Source: Adiantum capillus-veneris
Taxonomy: Eukaryota; Streptophyta; Polypodiopsida; Polypodiales; Pteridaceae
Direction: 5' to 3'
Length of the DNA stretch: 64,000 bases
Assembly: GCA_014529385.2 (NCBI GenBank)
Contig: CM043944.1
Location: 73,520,884-73,584,883 of the forward strand
The notes under the pieces are model-generated. The model had not been told where the DNA came from. It worked only from the letters and a program-made list of their open reading frames with translations, and searched no databases. Of this stretch, positions 1-11,893 are shown piece after piece. Made by a program: the position numbers and the translations under genes. The stretch's first letter is position 1. Each line of letters starts with the position of its first letter.

Positions 1-578
1 TAGTTTTTGATTTAAAAGTGTAAATTACTAGTCATGATGCAATTAGGCCGCGGGTCCGCAATGCCAAAAACTACGAATTACTCTGATGTGTTTACGTCAA
101 TGCGTAGAGCTCTTACCTGCGGTTGCAATGCAACAAACGCGACTGCAATGTGACAATCCGGGAGGGAGTAGGAAGCGCGAGAAGGAGAGGAGTGAGCGCC
201 GTTAGCTCACGCTGTGTATTTCATTATCCAAAAACTTGATTAAAACTTTACAAAGTTGGCTTTTATACTTTAGCCAAGGTCTAAAATGTGTAATGTCCGG
301 CGCCCAAGACCTTTGAGGCTCCACACTTATTGTATCTGCAACCCAGGTACACTAAGTGATCTATGCTCTACATCTTAGAACTCTTATTGAGCCCGTAATA
401 TGTTACAATTATCACAATGGCTAAATAAATTGGAAAATTACAATACATGGCCATTCTGGAAAAATGTGAAAAGTGTGTAACTCCAATCTTCATTGCTTCT
501 TTATATTCATCTTCGATGTGCATTCATAAGGCTTTGATCTTTAGCAGCTCCTATTAACTCACATCGGCTCAGTTAACA
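1..578 (-). repeat. 3' LTR of element A (partial, cut by window edge)
   Basis: This matches 14137-14714 base for base with scattered substitutions and a few small indels. On the minus strand it begins TGTTAACTGAG at 578. About 430 bp of this LTR should lie outside the window. Confidence 0.85.
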
Positions 579-592
579 TTCCCCCCTTCCGA
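579..592 (-). other. Polypurine tract of element A
   Basis: Minus-strand GGAAGGGGGGAA lies directly before the TGTTAAC start of the 3' LTR, the position expected for the plus-strand DNA primer. Confidence 0.7.
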
Positions 593-2086
593 TTTTAGTG
601 CCCGTCCTCGGGCACTGTTGAAAAGTGTCCATGGAGGTTGTGGAAGGTTTTAATTGGTTGTTGATGGGCTGATCGTCTGCATTTGTCTTTGAATTTTTTG
701 ATGAGGTTCAATTTGTTGCATCATCTTCATTGGTCCGAATATGTTTGATGTGAGAGATGATGTTGCATTTGTCCGTTGTAATAGCATAATGAGGAGGCTT
801 CTATTTATTTATGAAAAGTATGTACAAGGGAAATAGAATGATGAGGTTCTAAATTAGGGTCTAATACTTGTATGACCAAAGGGAAAAAACCAATTGGGAA
901 AAAGTGCCTTTGGGATACGCGCATTATTGGAGTACTTATTAGCATAGGAAATATTCATTAAGTACTCAAAGGATTATTTGCTGATAGATATGAAAATAAA
1001 GAGACAACAAATATGAAAGGGTGAGATGATGGAACATTTGTTGCCTGTTGTAGTCCACTCAAGGTGCATAGGTGGAAGCAAAAAAGAGTGTCTAATGCAT
1101 ATGTCCAATGGTGGGACATCCTAATTATGTATACACAAAAATACATGGAAAACAATATGCTGTGCCAGAAGGATTTTGAGGGGTCTTCAGAAAGATAGTG
1201 TAGCTATAAAATCATATGACATAGCTTTGCAAGCTGGCATCCCTTTAAGAATGGTTTTTGTTGATGAGGATATGTGCTCTCATCTTACTCTGCACTGTGC
1301 GTGAGTGTTGCACTCTACAACACTCCACCAATTGTAAGCTAATAGACTTTGACTCTTATGCTCATCTCATCCAGCATGAGCAACATGACTTTAGATATGC
1401 TCAACTCTTCCAGCTTCAATGTGAGCTTAATAACTACGACTCTTAGCACATAGTTTAATATGACTTGAAGCTTTGGGACTAATACTTTGCTCATTTTATG
1501 GCTCAGCTGCTCGACTCTGACTATGCCAAAGATTATTTTTTGCACCCTGGCGACTTGACTTTTTACATTCTTGTGCTTACTACAAACATGTATTCAGGTA
1601 AAAGTAAGCTTGAATTCTCAAAAAGAGGATCAGTGAAGGACCAAGTTGGCATTGAAGGTTTCTTTTGCCATACATGTTTCATCATCTTTGAATCTGCATT
1701 CACGTTGGTTGGGTTGTCCTTATTTGACTGTGAAGACTCTATTATCCGTTTGATTCTCCAATTGGGCATGTTGATAGGAGTCTTTGATGTTGTTGTAGGC
1801 CTCTGCTCATTGTCGGCTTCTGGCTTTTGACTAGGAGCATTGGAAGACTTAGGAATCCAAACCTCTTGATGACCTTTGTAGCTTCATTGTTGACTTTGAT
1901 TTGCTCTAGGTATTGTTGAGTTCCTGAGATCTCTATGCAGGTCTAGTGTAGTTGTATTTGGCTTGGGGTTGACTCGTAGCCAATATTTGTATACCTTGTG
2001 TAGAATCCTTGTCCAAGAGGAACATTCTTTGAAATCTGTCTTTGTTTTGTATCCTCTTGAGAGTTGTGGTAGAATTTAGCATCTTG
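593..2086 (-). other. Element A 3' internal region, no recognisable coding
   Basis: These 1.5 kb lie between the last coding remnant and the polypurine tract. Only short open frames occur on either strand and none resembles a known family. In autonomous elements pol would lie here; no reverse-transcriptase YxDD or integrase signature was seen. Confidence 0.5.
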
Positions 2087-2638
2087 CTATGTTCTTTTGT
2101 TGTATACCTGCTTCTTAGGTATCCTAGGGTATTGTCGAGGTTGATACCCTGTGGGCCTTCTTTCTTGGGAGGGACTTGATGCTACTTCATATGCTCTAAC
2201 CTGCGGTTTTGGTACCCATATCTGTTTGTTACCTCTATAGTACTCTTGTTCTTTCAATCTCCATTGTGATGCTATCCATCCCATGTGTTTGTTTTTCTGT
2301 GTTGATTTCCCGTCTTTAATCCAAACCGGATCATTGACTTTAACTAAACTGCTTGGAACAAACACTTGCTTGGATTTCCTTTGCTTTCTTGAGTACTTTG
2401 GCTGGTATATCTTTGCTTTTTTGGGTGTCTCCTTAGAGGTTTTTGTTGGGTCAGCAATTGATTTGAAGTTTTGAAAGCTTGACTTGCTTGAAGAAACTGA
2501 TCCATGAGGGTTCTTTGATGTAGAGGCATATGTTGTCACGCCTTCTTTGCTAATCGGTGGAGGGTCCACTTTAGCTTCACCTTTGTCTGTAAGATTTGTC
2601 TTTGATTCCTGTGACTTTTGCAACTCTGAATCTAGCAT
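2087..2638 (-). pseudogene. Lysine/serine-rich C-terminal segment of element A polyprotein
   Basis: This is a 183-codon open frame on the minus strand, starting at an ATG and ending TAA. It is rich in Lys, Ser, Pro and Gln, with basic clusters such as KYSRKQRKSK and several PK/QPR motifs, giving it a strong positive charge. I recognise no domain. It follows the second protease-like segment in the same transcriptional direction and is probably the tail of the original polyprotein, perhaps a nucleic-acid-binding region. Gag-tail and simple low-complexity readings are both possible. Confidence 0.4.
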
Positions 2639-2663
2639 TAACGATACATGTAACTATTGTTGG

Positions 2664-3131
2664 CTACCTCTTGGAAAAGAGTATTAGCATTTTGTCTTCT
2701 TTGTAGGCCTTGTGTTGGTCTAACCACTGATGTCCAATGATGACATCTACAAGAATTTCCTTTGAAGGCTTCACCTAAAACTTTACATGATCTTCATGAT
2801 TCTGGATGCTAAGGGTAGCAACCATTTCTTTTTTACTCTTAGCCTTACACATGATTTCTTTGTTGTTTGGCTTACCTTGAGTAATCTCTAGAATGCTCTG
2901 GATGTTTTCTGCAACCATATTGCACTTTGCTTCTTTATCCAGTAGAGCATTGCATCTGACACTTGCTCCTTTTGTATTGCTGAGAACTACAACTATTTTC
3001 ATTGTTGGTTCTATTGAAGATTTTTTTCTTGGTTTTGTCATGGTCTCATCTTGATCGTGCTGTGTCTCTATGGACGGTGGCTTGAGACTTTGCTTTCCAA
3101 TTTGACTTTCTTCAGCTGATTTAGTTGGCAA
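2664..3131 (-). pseudogene. Second retroviral-type aspartic protease-like segment of element A
   Basis: The frame reads NALLDKEAKCNMV, which has the layout of the active-site strand 'LLDSGA..N' with the catalytic Ser-Gly replaced by Lys-Glu. After one in-frame TAG (2777-2775) the same frame continues to DVIIGHQWLDQHK, the family's second signature (D-I/V-I-L/I-G-x-x-W-L). The order and spacing fit a retropepsin fold, but the catalytic triad is lost. A second, similar protease-like block lies at 3357-3767, so the protease region seems duplicated within the element. Frame changes and stops mean no functional product is expected. Confidence 0.5.
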
Positions 3132-3356
3132 CGTCTAATTGATCTTTGGACTTCTAATTGCTTCTTGGTTGTCTGCAACCTCATTCTTCTTAACTTCTGG
3201 CTTTGATCGCATTCTCTGCTCAATAGCTATTGTGGTTGCTTTTGTTCTATTTCATCTTCACTTGCTATTGCCTGATTTGCTTTAAGCTCTTTTGAAGTTC
3301 TGAATGATGGAGATGAATCATCTTCAATAAGGTTTGCTTTGGCATCAGTCTCCATT

Positions 3357-3767
3357 TTAACTGTGCTTGAGGACTTTGTTACCGTTGTCCGTGGGTGACC
3401 AGTCTTGGTCTTCATTCTTTGTTGTCTCTAAAGACTGCATTCTGTTTACATCTTGTATCTCTAACATCTTCTGGGCCATTGGCATTCCCATTATGATGTC
3501 GTCTGGCATATCTTTTGCTATGATCACATAGAATTGAGCTATGATGATCTTTGAACCTACTTCAATGGTAGTGGAGATGATTCCCCAGTATTCTGCTCGT
3601 TTGTTTCCTGATATGCTCACAAATTTAGGAGCATCTTCCAGTTGTGGTTGACCACATCTTTTCCAAGTGCGAAAGAACATGAGGTTCTTATCTAGGTGAA
3701 AATCTAGCTTCACTTCTTTTGACAGCTTTTCTTCATTCTCACCAACAATGTTGCACTTGATCGTCAC
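3357..3767 (-). pseudogene. First retroviral-type aspartic protease-like segment of element A
   Basis: This is a 136-codon frame. Its clearest feature is FYVIIAKDMPDDIIMGMPMA, which matches the C-terminal retropepsin motif (D-I-I-L-G-M-x-W-L) found in Ty3-type and related polyproteins. No convincing Asp-Ser/Thr-Gly triad precedes it, so it is probably inactive. The frame differs from the gag-like block upstream (6112-4052), implying a frameshift near 3.8-4.0 kb or separate products. It overlaps another short frame at its 3' end. Confidence 0.5.
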
Positions 3768-4051
3768 AAGATTTCTTTTTTTTATTGACTGCTTTTTGAT
3801 GTGGTAGTGTCCTTTGGTTGAGCTTTATTTGCATCTTCTTTTCTTTGATCACCTGCTTCAATTGATGTTGGCTTGTTTTGTTGTAATACTGCAACTTTTT
3901 CTTGCAATTGTTGAGCATTGTGTGCTTGCATTTGAGTAACTTTTGATCTTAGAAGATCCACTGTACTTTCTGGCAGAATCTGTCTCTTCGGAGGAGATTT
4001 TGGTGGTGACCTTTGTGTATCTTTATGGACTTTAGCTTTTGTTGATCTTGA
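3768..4051 (-). other. Linker between gag-like and protease-like blocks of element A
   Basis: There is no sustained open frame here. The minus-strand composition remains Gln/Lys/Ser-rich, as in the neighbouring polyprotein. The frame change between gag and protease falls in this stretch. Confidence 0.4.
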
Positions 4052-6112
4052 TTATTTTGTCACCTGTTCTGGCAACTTGAGGGTTTGCATTATCTTCAGA
4101 TAGTCTTTGACTTCAGTCGTACCATCCACATGGGTTTGTACAAGGTCAGGATCTTGCTGATATTGGTTACCATGTGCATCTTGATATGCATATGCAAGCT
4201 TGGTCTCATGCAACTGTTTGAACACTAAGGGATTTCTCGTCTTTGGACTTTGACTTGTGGAGATCAATTGAAACTTTTGTCCCCAATGATATTCATAGAA
4301 GAATTTTTCTACAGATTTTGATGGTTTTTGGGTCAATGGAAAACTTCCAACAACCATATGGCCTTCCAATGGTTTTTGCTTTGTAGGGGTCTGCTTGCTA
4401 GAAGTTCTTGGGCTTCTAACTGGTGTAGCATTTTCTGGTACTAGAGCTGAGCTTGATGAATTTGCAGATCCCTCCTTCCTAGGGTGATCACTATAACCTG
4501 CTTCATTGTGAGAGCTCAAAACAGTTTGGCTCTGGTTGAGTCTCACCTTTTGGGATTGTGAAGGCACACTTTGGGTAGCACTGTTGATGTTTGGCATCTG
4601 TAAACCTTTTGCATAGTTTCCTATGTATCTCCATGAAACATGACAAATTATTCCCCAAGTCAAGCTGTAGATAGCATTATCTTTGCCTTGATATTGTCTA
4701 TCCCATGGGTCTCCTATGATATGAGCTTCTGTGGTTTCAGAACCCAAGGCATCATAGATGCTGGACTCTCATCTATATCTATGACTATTTTGGTCAAACT
4801 ATATGCTCGTTTGGTCACAACATCGAAGCTTGATTTCTAATGGAGGAGAATTTGGCTCTGAACAGATTTCTGGGTTCACTCGGGTAATATCCTTCAACTC
4901 TAGAGAGGATGGGATATAATATGTTCTTTCCTCTGAAATGAACCATCCATTCTGATCTATCACTGGACGCACTTCTATGAGCTGATATGTGGGCCGTTCA
5001 AACACAAGTTGATCCTTTTTTTACAGTTTCCCTTTTTGGTCTACATAGTGTGCATATGAATTATGTGTACCATACAAAGCTAACATCATTATGTTTGATG
5101 TGTCCCTAAGACTCGTGAATGATTGCACACTTGTGGTAGTGGATGCAGAATATTTTGCAACCCTAACAGTCTTTTCAACCTTCAGTGATATCTGGACACC
5201 TTGACCAAATTCATGCAAGAATTTGTTGTTCAAAGAATCAATTTTAAGCTTTCCAGGTGCTTGTGCATCTTTATGCTAATTTTGAACTTGCAGTGCTTTT
5301 ACTGGCACTTCTAAAGGTAATGCAAAATCATCTGATTGCATTAAAAGTGACGAGTTAAATGCACTTACATCAAGATTCGCATTTCCAATTTTCTCTATAA
5401 CTTGCTTGGCAGTTGATGTGTCCTTGTTGTCTGGATTTATTGGGCAATCTGCAGCAAAATGTCCACCTTTTCGTCCACAATCTGAGCAATACATCATGAC
5501 TGGTGGTATTAGATTTGGTTTTGTCATGTCAAGCTCTAGCTGAGAAGTTTCAGCTTCTATGTTGACCAAGTTGTTGGCATCTTCTTTTAAAACACTGAGC
5601 ATCAAGTTGTAGACTTCTCCATCTTGACCTTTGTACCGTCTTTGGCTTGGTTCTCCAATTAGACTGGCTCCTATTGGTTGATCTATTGGATCTTGCAATT
5701 CCGGTTCTCAATTATAGATCTGACCACTATAGTCCATGTACAATGACCTTGATTGCATATGCACTAACTGTATGTTTTACTGGCGTGTGTAAATTTCTGG
5801 ATAAACACTTGGGTTGACTATCTGAACTTCTATCTGCACTTCATCTTTGAGCTTGCAATAACTGGATCCACTGAAGTCTGTGAACATCTGAGAGTTCTCT
5901 AAATCTGGCTTTACTCTGATCAATAAGATCTTGGCTCCTGTGTTGCTTTTGCTGCTCATTAGATATCTATGGCCTTCTGAATCTTCATGTAAAACTTTAT
6001 CTCCATTGTAGCCATATAGTTGTAAAATCTGCTCTGTTGCACTTGTACCTGTGTTACCACTGCTACTGGCTTGCTCTACTGTACTTGAACTCTTAGCTCG
6101 AGATGAGTCCAT
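4052..6112 (-). pseudogene. Gag-like polyprotein of element A with four internal stops
   Basis: Five blocks starting at 6112, 5698, 5233, 5005 and 4747 are all in one minus-strand frame. They are separated only by in-frame stops at 5779-5777 (TAA), 5278-5276 (TAG), 5023-5021 (TAA) and 4801-4799 (TAG), and together would give about 686 codons. A zinc-knuckle-like motif, CSDCGRKGGHFAADC (CX2CX5HX4C), lies at 5488-5444 and supports a nucleocapsid role. The layout looks internally duplicated: IGEPSQRRYKGQDGEVYNL in the first half resembles IGDPWDRQYQGKDNAIYSL in the second. No match to the standard Ty3 or copia capsid is obvious to me. It lies downstream of the leader and upstream of the protease-like blocks. 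Confidence 0.55.
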
Positions 6113-6342
6113 GTCGATTGGTTTTGTAAAAACTGTCTCCTAGAAGATTTTGGTATTGATTAGCAAAAAAAATTCTGCTCGGGTTTGATAAGACTGCTTT
6201 TGCCAAAGTACTTTTTGCAGTTGATTTCTCTTAGAATCACAAGAGTTGATTAACTCTAGCTCGAAAGTGTCAGAATTGATTGCAGCCTTTGGAATGATAA
6301 AAATCTAGGCCTTGAATAACCTAACCTGCAGATTAGATTGTT
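6113..6342 (-). other. Element A leader, gag-proximal part
   Basis: This is the noncoding end of the element A leader just before the gag-like start at 6112. The copia insertion at 6348-11888 separates it from the rest of the leader at 11894-13681. Confidence 0.6.
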
Positions 6343-6347
6343 ATCTG
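6343..6347. other. Target-site duplication (left) of copia element
   Basis: ATCTG here is repeated exactly at 11889-11893, flanking the copia LTRs. This is the 5-bp duplication expected for Ty1/copia integration. Confidence 0.9.
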
Positions 6348-6562
6348 TGTTGGGATTAAAGCCCAAGTGGCCTCTTATGCGGATATGGCCGGCCGCCCGC
6401 CTAACTCACTTGCCTCTAACTCTTTGTATATACTCACATATACTTTGTGAATACTAAGGTATTGGGAGATAACCCTTCTAACAGTTCTCTGCGTACTGTA
6501 CTGTGTAAGCTCACTGTGTGTGTCTGTGAGAGAGTCGACCCACGCTCCGCTCCGCGACTTCA
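6348..6562 (+). repeat. 5' LTR of copia element
   Basis: The 215-bp sequence bounded by TG and CA is identical to 11674-11888 except for one C/G difference inside the GT-rich run near 6522-6530. Confidence 0.95.
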
Positions 6563-6564
6563 AT

Positions 6565-6577
6565 TGGTATCAGAGCC
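6565..6577 (+). other. Primer-binding site, tRNA-iMet type
   Basis: TGGTATCAGAGCC lies two bases after the 5' LTR. This is the usual copia primer site complementary to initiator tRNA-Met. Confidence 0.92.
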
Positions 6578-7632
6578 TTGGTTCAGTGCGGTTTTGCGCA
6601 ATCGCGCGCGTGCGCGCGCACTTTTCCGGCAGATTCTGGATCCGGAGTTCGAAAATTCACACTCGGCGTTTCGGGAGCGTTTCAAGTAGGTGACCTGGGG
6701 TTTTACCCCCCTTTCGAAGCCATTTATGCCCTCAGAATTTCGTTCTGAGCACTACAGTAGAAGATAGATTTCAGTCGCAAAGAAATCCGTCTTGTGTAGA
6801 TTGGCAAGCAGGAGGTGGTCGACATCAATATCGGCATCGACATACATCACTTATTAGTCTTCAGAGCATCATCTATAGACCAGGTACACATATATATCAT
6901 CAGATATATATATTGCAGTCTGCATTGCTACTTCTTGTGCTTGCCAGGTTCCAGGGGAGGTGTGGCCATACGACGGCTTGACACCACTGGCATGTATTGT
7001 AGATTGATGTACTGTGAGTGTGGGTCTGCTAGTTGTGAGTCACGCTAGCAGACAGACCGCCGCAGCGGTCATAGGACAGTGATTGGTCTATTATAGGATG
7101 TATGCTAGTTCTGGGCAGTTTGCTGAGCCATCTGAGAGGGTCGTGTGTGAGGTTTTTTGAAGCCAAGCACTGGGGGCTGGGTTACCCAGTGTGAGGTGGA
7201 TTAGGTTGCTGGAGTTCCCCTCTACACGCATCCTCTTCGGCGACTTTTATCCCTTAGGATGTATGACTTTGTGTAGACACTGGATTGCATCTTATGCGTC
7301 AGGCCGTTGAGGCATTGTTCAGGGTTCAGTCTTGAGACAGATACAGGTTCTGTCATCGCCCAGAGAGGAGACAGTGTATGCTTACAGGACAGCATATTAC
7401 AGAGATTTTTTAGATTTGTCACTGGTCAGCTATTTATGATTGTTTTTTGAGCTATCTTTTGGTTCCCAGAGCTCAGTTTACAGGGGAGACTCTGTAAAAA
7501 ATTTTCAAAATATTGACAGTTCCTGAGGAGAGGTGTTCAGCTTGTTGATTACAGCTTGTTCACTGTGTACAGAGGCCAGTTTACAGGGGAAACTCTGCCG
7601 GATTTTTCTCAGGAGTAAGCAGTTTGGCAGAT
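6578..7632 (+). other. Copia leader (about 1.05 kb untranslated)
   Basis: This stretch between primer site and gag ATG has no sustained open frame and contains GC-rich CGCG/GCGC tracts near 6600-6640. At over 1 kb it is long for a copia element with such short LTRs. It should hold the packaging signal, but I see no defined motif. Two near-identical 'cagtttacaggggaaactctg'-like segments (about 7476 and 7570) form a short internal repeat. Confidence 0.6.
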
Positions 7633-10600
7633 ATGGCATCTTCTCAAAGTGAGACTCTTTACAACATAAAGAAGCTGGATGGCACAAACTTTCCATTCTG
7701 GAAGAAGCAGATTTGGCAGGTTTTGGTGCAGAAAAAACAAGTGAAGCCACTGAAGCTCAAAGGGGAGAGACCAGAAGGTATGGCTGAAGATGAGTGGGAA
7801 GAGCTTGACGAGTTAGCTTGTTCCACAATCATGCTGACACTGGCAGAAAATGTTTACTTCAACGTAGCAAAAGAGACTACAGCGTATGGCGTATGGCAAA
7901 AGCTATGTGGTATGTACGAGAAACAAAGTGCTGCTTCTCAAATTTACTGGCTCAAGAAATTGGTGGATTTGAAGATGAAGGAAGGGACAGCCATGTAGAA
8001 TCATCTGAATGAATTTCACACAATTTTCAGCCAGTTAACAGCACAGTAGATAGTCTTTCCAGATTCAGTGAAGGCTATGTTTCTCTTAATCACTTTGCCA
8101 GACAGTTGGGATACTTTTCATACAGCGTTAAGTAATTCTGTCGCGCCAGAAGGTCTTACAAGTGCCAATGTAGAAGGCAGCTTGCTCACAGAGGAAGTGA
8201 ACAGGAAGAACATTGACAAAGGCAAAGGCAATAGTGCTTTGGTCGTTTGAGGGAGACAACAGTTTAAAGAGAAGAAGGGTAAGAAGGCACAAAACCGAAG
8301 TAAGTCTCGTGATTCGAAGTCAAAGGATGACATAGAATGCTACCATTGTGGCAAGAAGGGTCACATGAAGCGAGACTGTACGAAGTGGAAACAAGAAAAA
8401 GGAAAAACAAAGAGTTCTGAGCAAGATGAAAAAAAGAGTTCAGTGAAGATTGAAGAGGTGAATGTCACAGGATCTGGTTTAGACAGTGATTCTGGTATAG
8501 CAGCTGGTGACATCTTCCTTACAAGCAATCTTGATTCTGTTTTCTTGACTGCAGAGGATGGACATGCTATGAGTGATTGGATTATCGACTCAGGGGCATC
8601 TTCACATGTTTCTCCGCACAAAGAGTGGTTTACATCATATGTGGCTTATGTCAGACTTGGCAATGAGCAGGTTTGTGACATACTTGGAGTGGGAGATGTG
8701 CAGTTGAAGTTTCAGAATGGCTCTTCTTTATGGCTCAAGAATGTCAGACATGTTCCAGCAATCCGAAAGAGCTTGATTAGTATAGGGAAGTTGGATGATG
8801 CGGGTTATGTGACAGTTTTTGGGAATAGCGCTTGGAAGATCTCCAAAGGTTCGATGACTGTAGCACATGGCAGCAAGTCAGGAACTCTGTACACTTTACA
8901 TGTTTCAGAGGTTAAAAAACATGTAATTAATGTGATTGAGCAGCCAAGTGTGTCACTGTGGCATCGTAGGTTGGGACATATGTCAAAAAGAGGAATGGAA
9001 ATACTTTCTCATTATGGTTATTTGCCTGGATTTTCATTTCAAGATTTCGAGTTTTGTGAGCATTGTGTTTATGGTAAGCAAACACAGGAACCGCACAGAT
9101 CAAAGAGGAATCGTAGGGACGAACGGTTAGCTCTTGTACACAGTGATCTATGCGGACCAATGCCTAGTTTGTCACTAGGGGGAGCAACGTACTTTTGTAC
9201 ATTCATAGATGACTATTCTCGCAAAGTATGGGTTTACTTCTTGAAGCACAAGGATGAGGTGCTCAAGGTCTTTAAGACATTCTTGCAGCTGGTGGAGAAT
9301 CAGAGTGGTCAAAAGCTGAAGTGCTTGAGAACTGACAATGGTGGAGAGTACGTTTCCAAAGCTTTTCAAGACTTTTGTGAAGCAAAAGGGATTAAGCGGG
9401 AACTTACTGCACCATATAATCCTTCACAGAATGGGGTTGCAGAACGTATGAATAGGACCATACAAGAGAAGGTCAGAAGCATGTTGTCAAATGCTGAGTT
9501 GCCTGATGGATTTTGGGCGGAAGCAGTGGCTACAGCAGTCCATTTGATCAACAGGTCTCCTAGTAGGGTTCTAGATAAGAGTGCAGTGGCCGAGATGCTA
9601 TGGACAGGCAAGGCACCTTCGTATAAGCATCTCAGAGTCTTTGGTTGTGAAGCTTATAGCCATATTCCTAAGGAGTTCAGAAATAAGTTAGAACCAAAGA
9701 GCAAGAAGTGTATATTTCTTGGCTACGGAGAATCGGGCGAGATGGGTTACCGGCTTTGGGATCCTGAGTCCAGAAAGCTTATTCGTAGCAATGATGTGCA
9801 TTTCAATGAAGTCAAGTTTCACGCTAAGCCAGAGAAGACAGAGGAGATCAGAAGAGTTATCTTCAGGGAAGATGGACCTAGTGCTAGCACATCAAGACAG
9901 CATGGTCAGGCTCAGGAACAGCCTATAGTGGCTAGAGAGGCAGAATCGGTTGTGGTGAGATGTTCTGAGCGTGTCTCCAAACCACCTGATCATTATGTGC
10001 CATCTCTAAATTATGTCATGCTCATAGATTGCGGAGAACCATCTTGTTACAAGGAAGCATTACAAGTGGTTGACTCGAAAAATTGGCAGTTGGCCATGCA
10101 GTCAGAGATGACAGCTCTGCATAAAAACCAGACATGGAAGTTGGTTAAATTACCACAGGGCAAAAAGGCTCTACCTTGTAAATGGGTTTACAGGTATAAG
10201 ATCACCGCTCATGATAGTCAGCCAAAGTACAAAGCAAGGCTTGTTGCCAAGGGCTTTAAGCAAGAACAAGGCATTGACTTTGATGAAGTCTTCTCTCCAG
10301 TGGTCAAGATGACTACATTGAGATGATTTCTTGCATTGGTTGCTATATTGGATTTGGTGTTGCACCAAATGGATGTCAAGACAGCGTTCTTGCATGGTGA
10401 TTTAGATGTGGAAATTTACATGCAGCAGCCAGAAGGGTTTGTTGAGAAAGGCATGGAACATTTGGTATGCCAGTTGTTAAAGAGTCTTTATGGCTTAAAA
10501 CAATCACCGAGGGCATGGTACCATAAGTTCCACCAATTTATGCTTTCTCAAGGCTACAAACGTAGTGAGTTCGATCACTGTCTATATACAAAGAAGGCTA

Positions 10601-11589
10601 AGGATGGTAGTTGGCTGATCCTTATTTTGTATGTGGATGACATGTTGATTGCTGGCAAACACTTGGAAGAAATTTCAGCTTTGAAGTCAAAGATGGAAAA
10701 ATCGTTTGACATGAAAGACATGGGTGAGGCAAGTCATATACTTGGTATGCGCATTGAGAGAGACAGATCAAAGAAGTTGATTTGGTTATCTCAAACAGAG
10801 TATATTGACAAGGTTTTGCAACGTTTCAATATGGAGAAGGGAAAGGCATTGAGTGTTCCATTGCCACCATATGTGAAACTTAGCAAACAAGATTGTCCTG
10901 TGTCTGAGGAAGAAAAGGCTGAAATGGATAAGATTCCATATGCGTCTGCAGTGGGTAGTTTGATGTATGCAATGATTGCTACACGTCCGGATATTGCATT
11001 TGCGGTGGGAGTGGTTAGCAGATATATGTCAAATCCCGACAAGAAACATTGGGAGGCAGTGAAAGGTATCATGAGATACTTAAAACATACAAAGAGTATG
11101 CGCATATGCTATGGTAGTCAGGATTTGAGTGTCAGAGGATACACTAACTCAGATTATGCAGGAGACTTGGATAAGAGGAGATCTACATCAGGCTATGTCT
11201 TTACATTGGCTGGAGGTGCCATATCATGGCGATCTCGATTACAAGATTGTGTTACGCAGTCTACTACAGAAGCTGAGTATGTCGCAGCAAATGAGGCATG
11301 CAAAGAAGCTATTTGGCTTGGTAGATTGGTTGTAGACTTGGGAATCAAAGTAGATATGCCAGAGTTATATTGTGATAGTCAAAGTGCTATACAATTGGCA
11401 AAGAATCCAGTGTTCCATTCGAAGACTAAGCATATTGATGTCAAATATCACTTCATTAGGGAAGTACTTGAAGACAAGCAGATACAACTGCTGAAGATCC
11501 ACACCAAGGACAATCCTGCTGATCTACTCACAAAGGGACTTCCAGGAGAGGGCTTTGTGCATTGTCGTGAGTTATTGGGCATTGGATAG
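7633..11589 (+). pseudogene. Copia gag-pol polyprotein, one frame broken by four stops
   Basis: From ATG 7633 a single frame of 1318 codons runs to TAG 11587-11589, interrupted by TAG 7996, TAG 8047, TGA 8248 and TGA 10324, with no frameshift. Counting from 7633, the domains are: gag (about 1-220); zinc knuckle CYHCGKKGHMKRDC (236-249); protease DSGASSH (319); GAG-pre-integrase with HRRLGH; integrase core Asp505, Asp568 and Glu604 with DD35E spacing; reverse transcriptase with YVDD at 1000-1003; and copia RNase H with TEAEYVA and the terminal KHIDVKYHFIRE block. It acts in reverse transcription and integration of the element. The first stops fall in gag, so virus-like particle formation from this copy is unlikely. 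Domain calls are firm; activity is not expected. Confidence 0.95.
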
Positions 11590-11654
11590 ATGGCAGCCAT
11601 GTAAATCTTTGTACATTTATGTTCATAGATTTACAGTTACTTAAAGTGCCACAT

Positions 11655-11673
11655 TGGACTTTAAGTGGGAGGT
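11655..11673 (+). other. Polypurine tract region of copia element
   Basis: The purine-rich AAGTGGGAGGT stretch directly precedes the 3' LTR start at 11674. Confidence 0.75.
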
Positions 11674-11888
11674 TGTTGGGATTAAAGCCCAAGTGGCCTC
11701 TTATGCGGATATGGCCGGCCGCCCGCCTAACTCACTTGCCTCTAACTCTTTGTATATACTCACATATACTTTGTGAATACTAAGGTATTGGGAGATAACC
11801 CTTCTAACAGTTCTCTGCGTACTGTACTGTGTAAGCTCACTGTGTGTGTGTGTGAGAGAGTCGACCCACGCTCCGCTCCGCGACTTCA
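11674..11888 (+). repeat. 3' LTR of copia element
   Basis: This is the 215-bp partner of 6348-6562. It starts TGTTGGG and ends GACTTCA, followed by the ATCTG duplication at 11889-11893. Confidence 0.95.
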
Positions 11889-11893
11889 ATCTG
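11889..11893. other. Target-site duplication (right) of copia element
   Basis: ATCTG is an exact copy of 6343-6347. Confidence 0.9.

Larger units (their letters stand above)
6348..11888 (+). mobile_element. Ty1/copia LTR retrotransposon, 5541 bp
   Basis: The structure is complete: 215-bp LTRs (6348-6562 and 11674-11888) starting TGTTGGGATT and ending GCGACTTCA, a tRNA-iMet primer site, a long leader, one gag-pol frame in copia order (gag, protease, integrase, reverse transcriptase, RNase H), a purine-rich tract before the 3' LTR and a perfect ATCTG duplication. The LTRs differ at one base as read by eye, so insertion was recent. The polyprotein frame carries four stop codons, so this copy is probably defective unless supplied in trans. 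It is inserted in the leader of minus-strand element A. Confidence 0.97.

Noticed and set aside
1498-1830. Plus-strand frame of 110 codons
   Set aside because: Antisense to the 3' interior of element A, hydrophobic without a recognisable family; probably chance.
6565-6577. tRNA gene signal
   Set aside because: Only the primer-binding complement of a tRNA 3' end is present here and at 13684-13701; no cloverleaf is seen.
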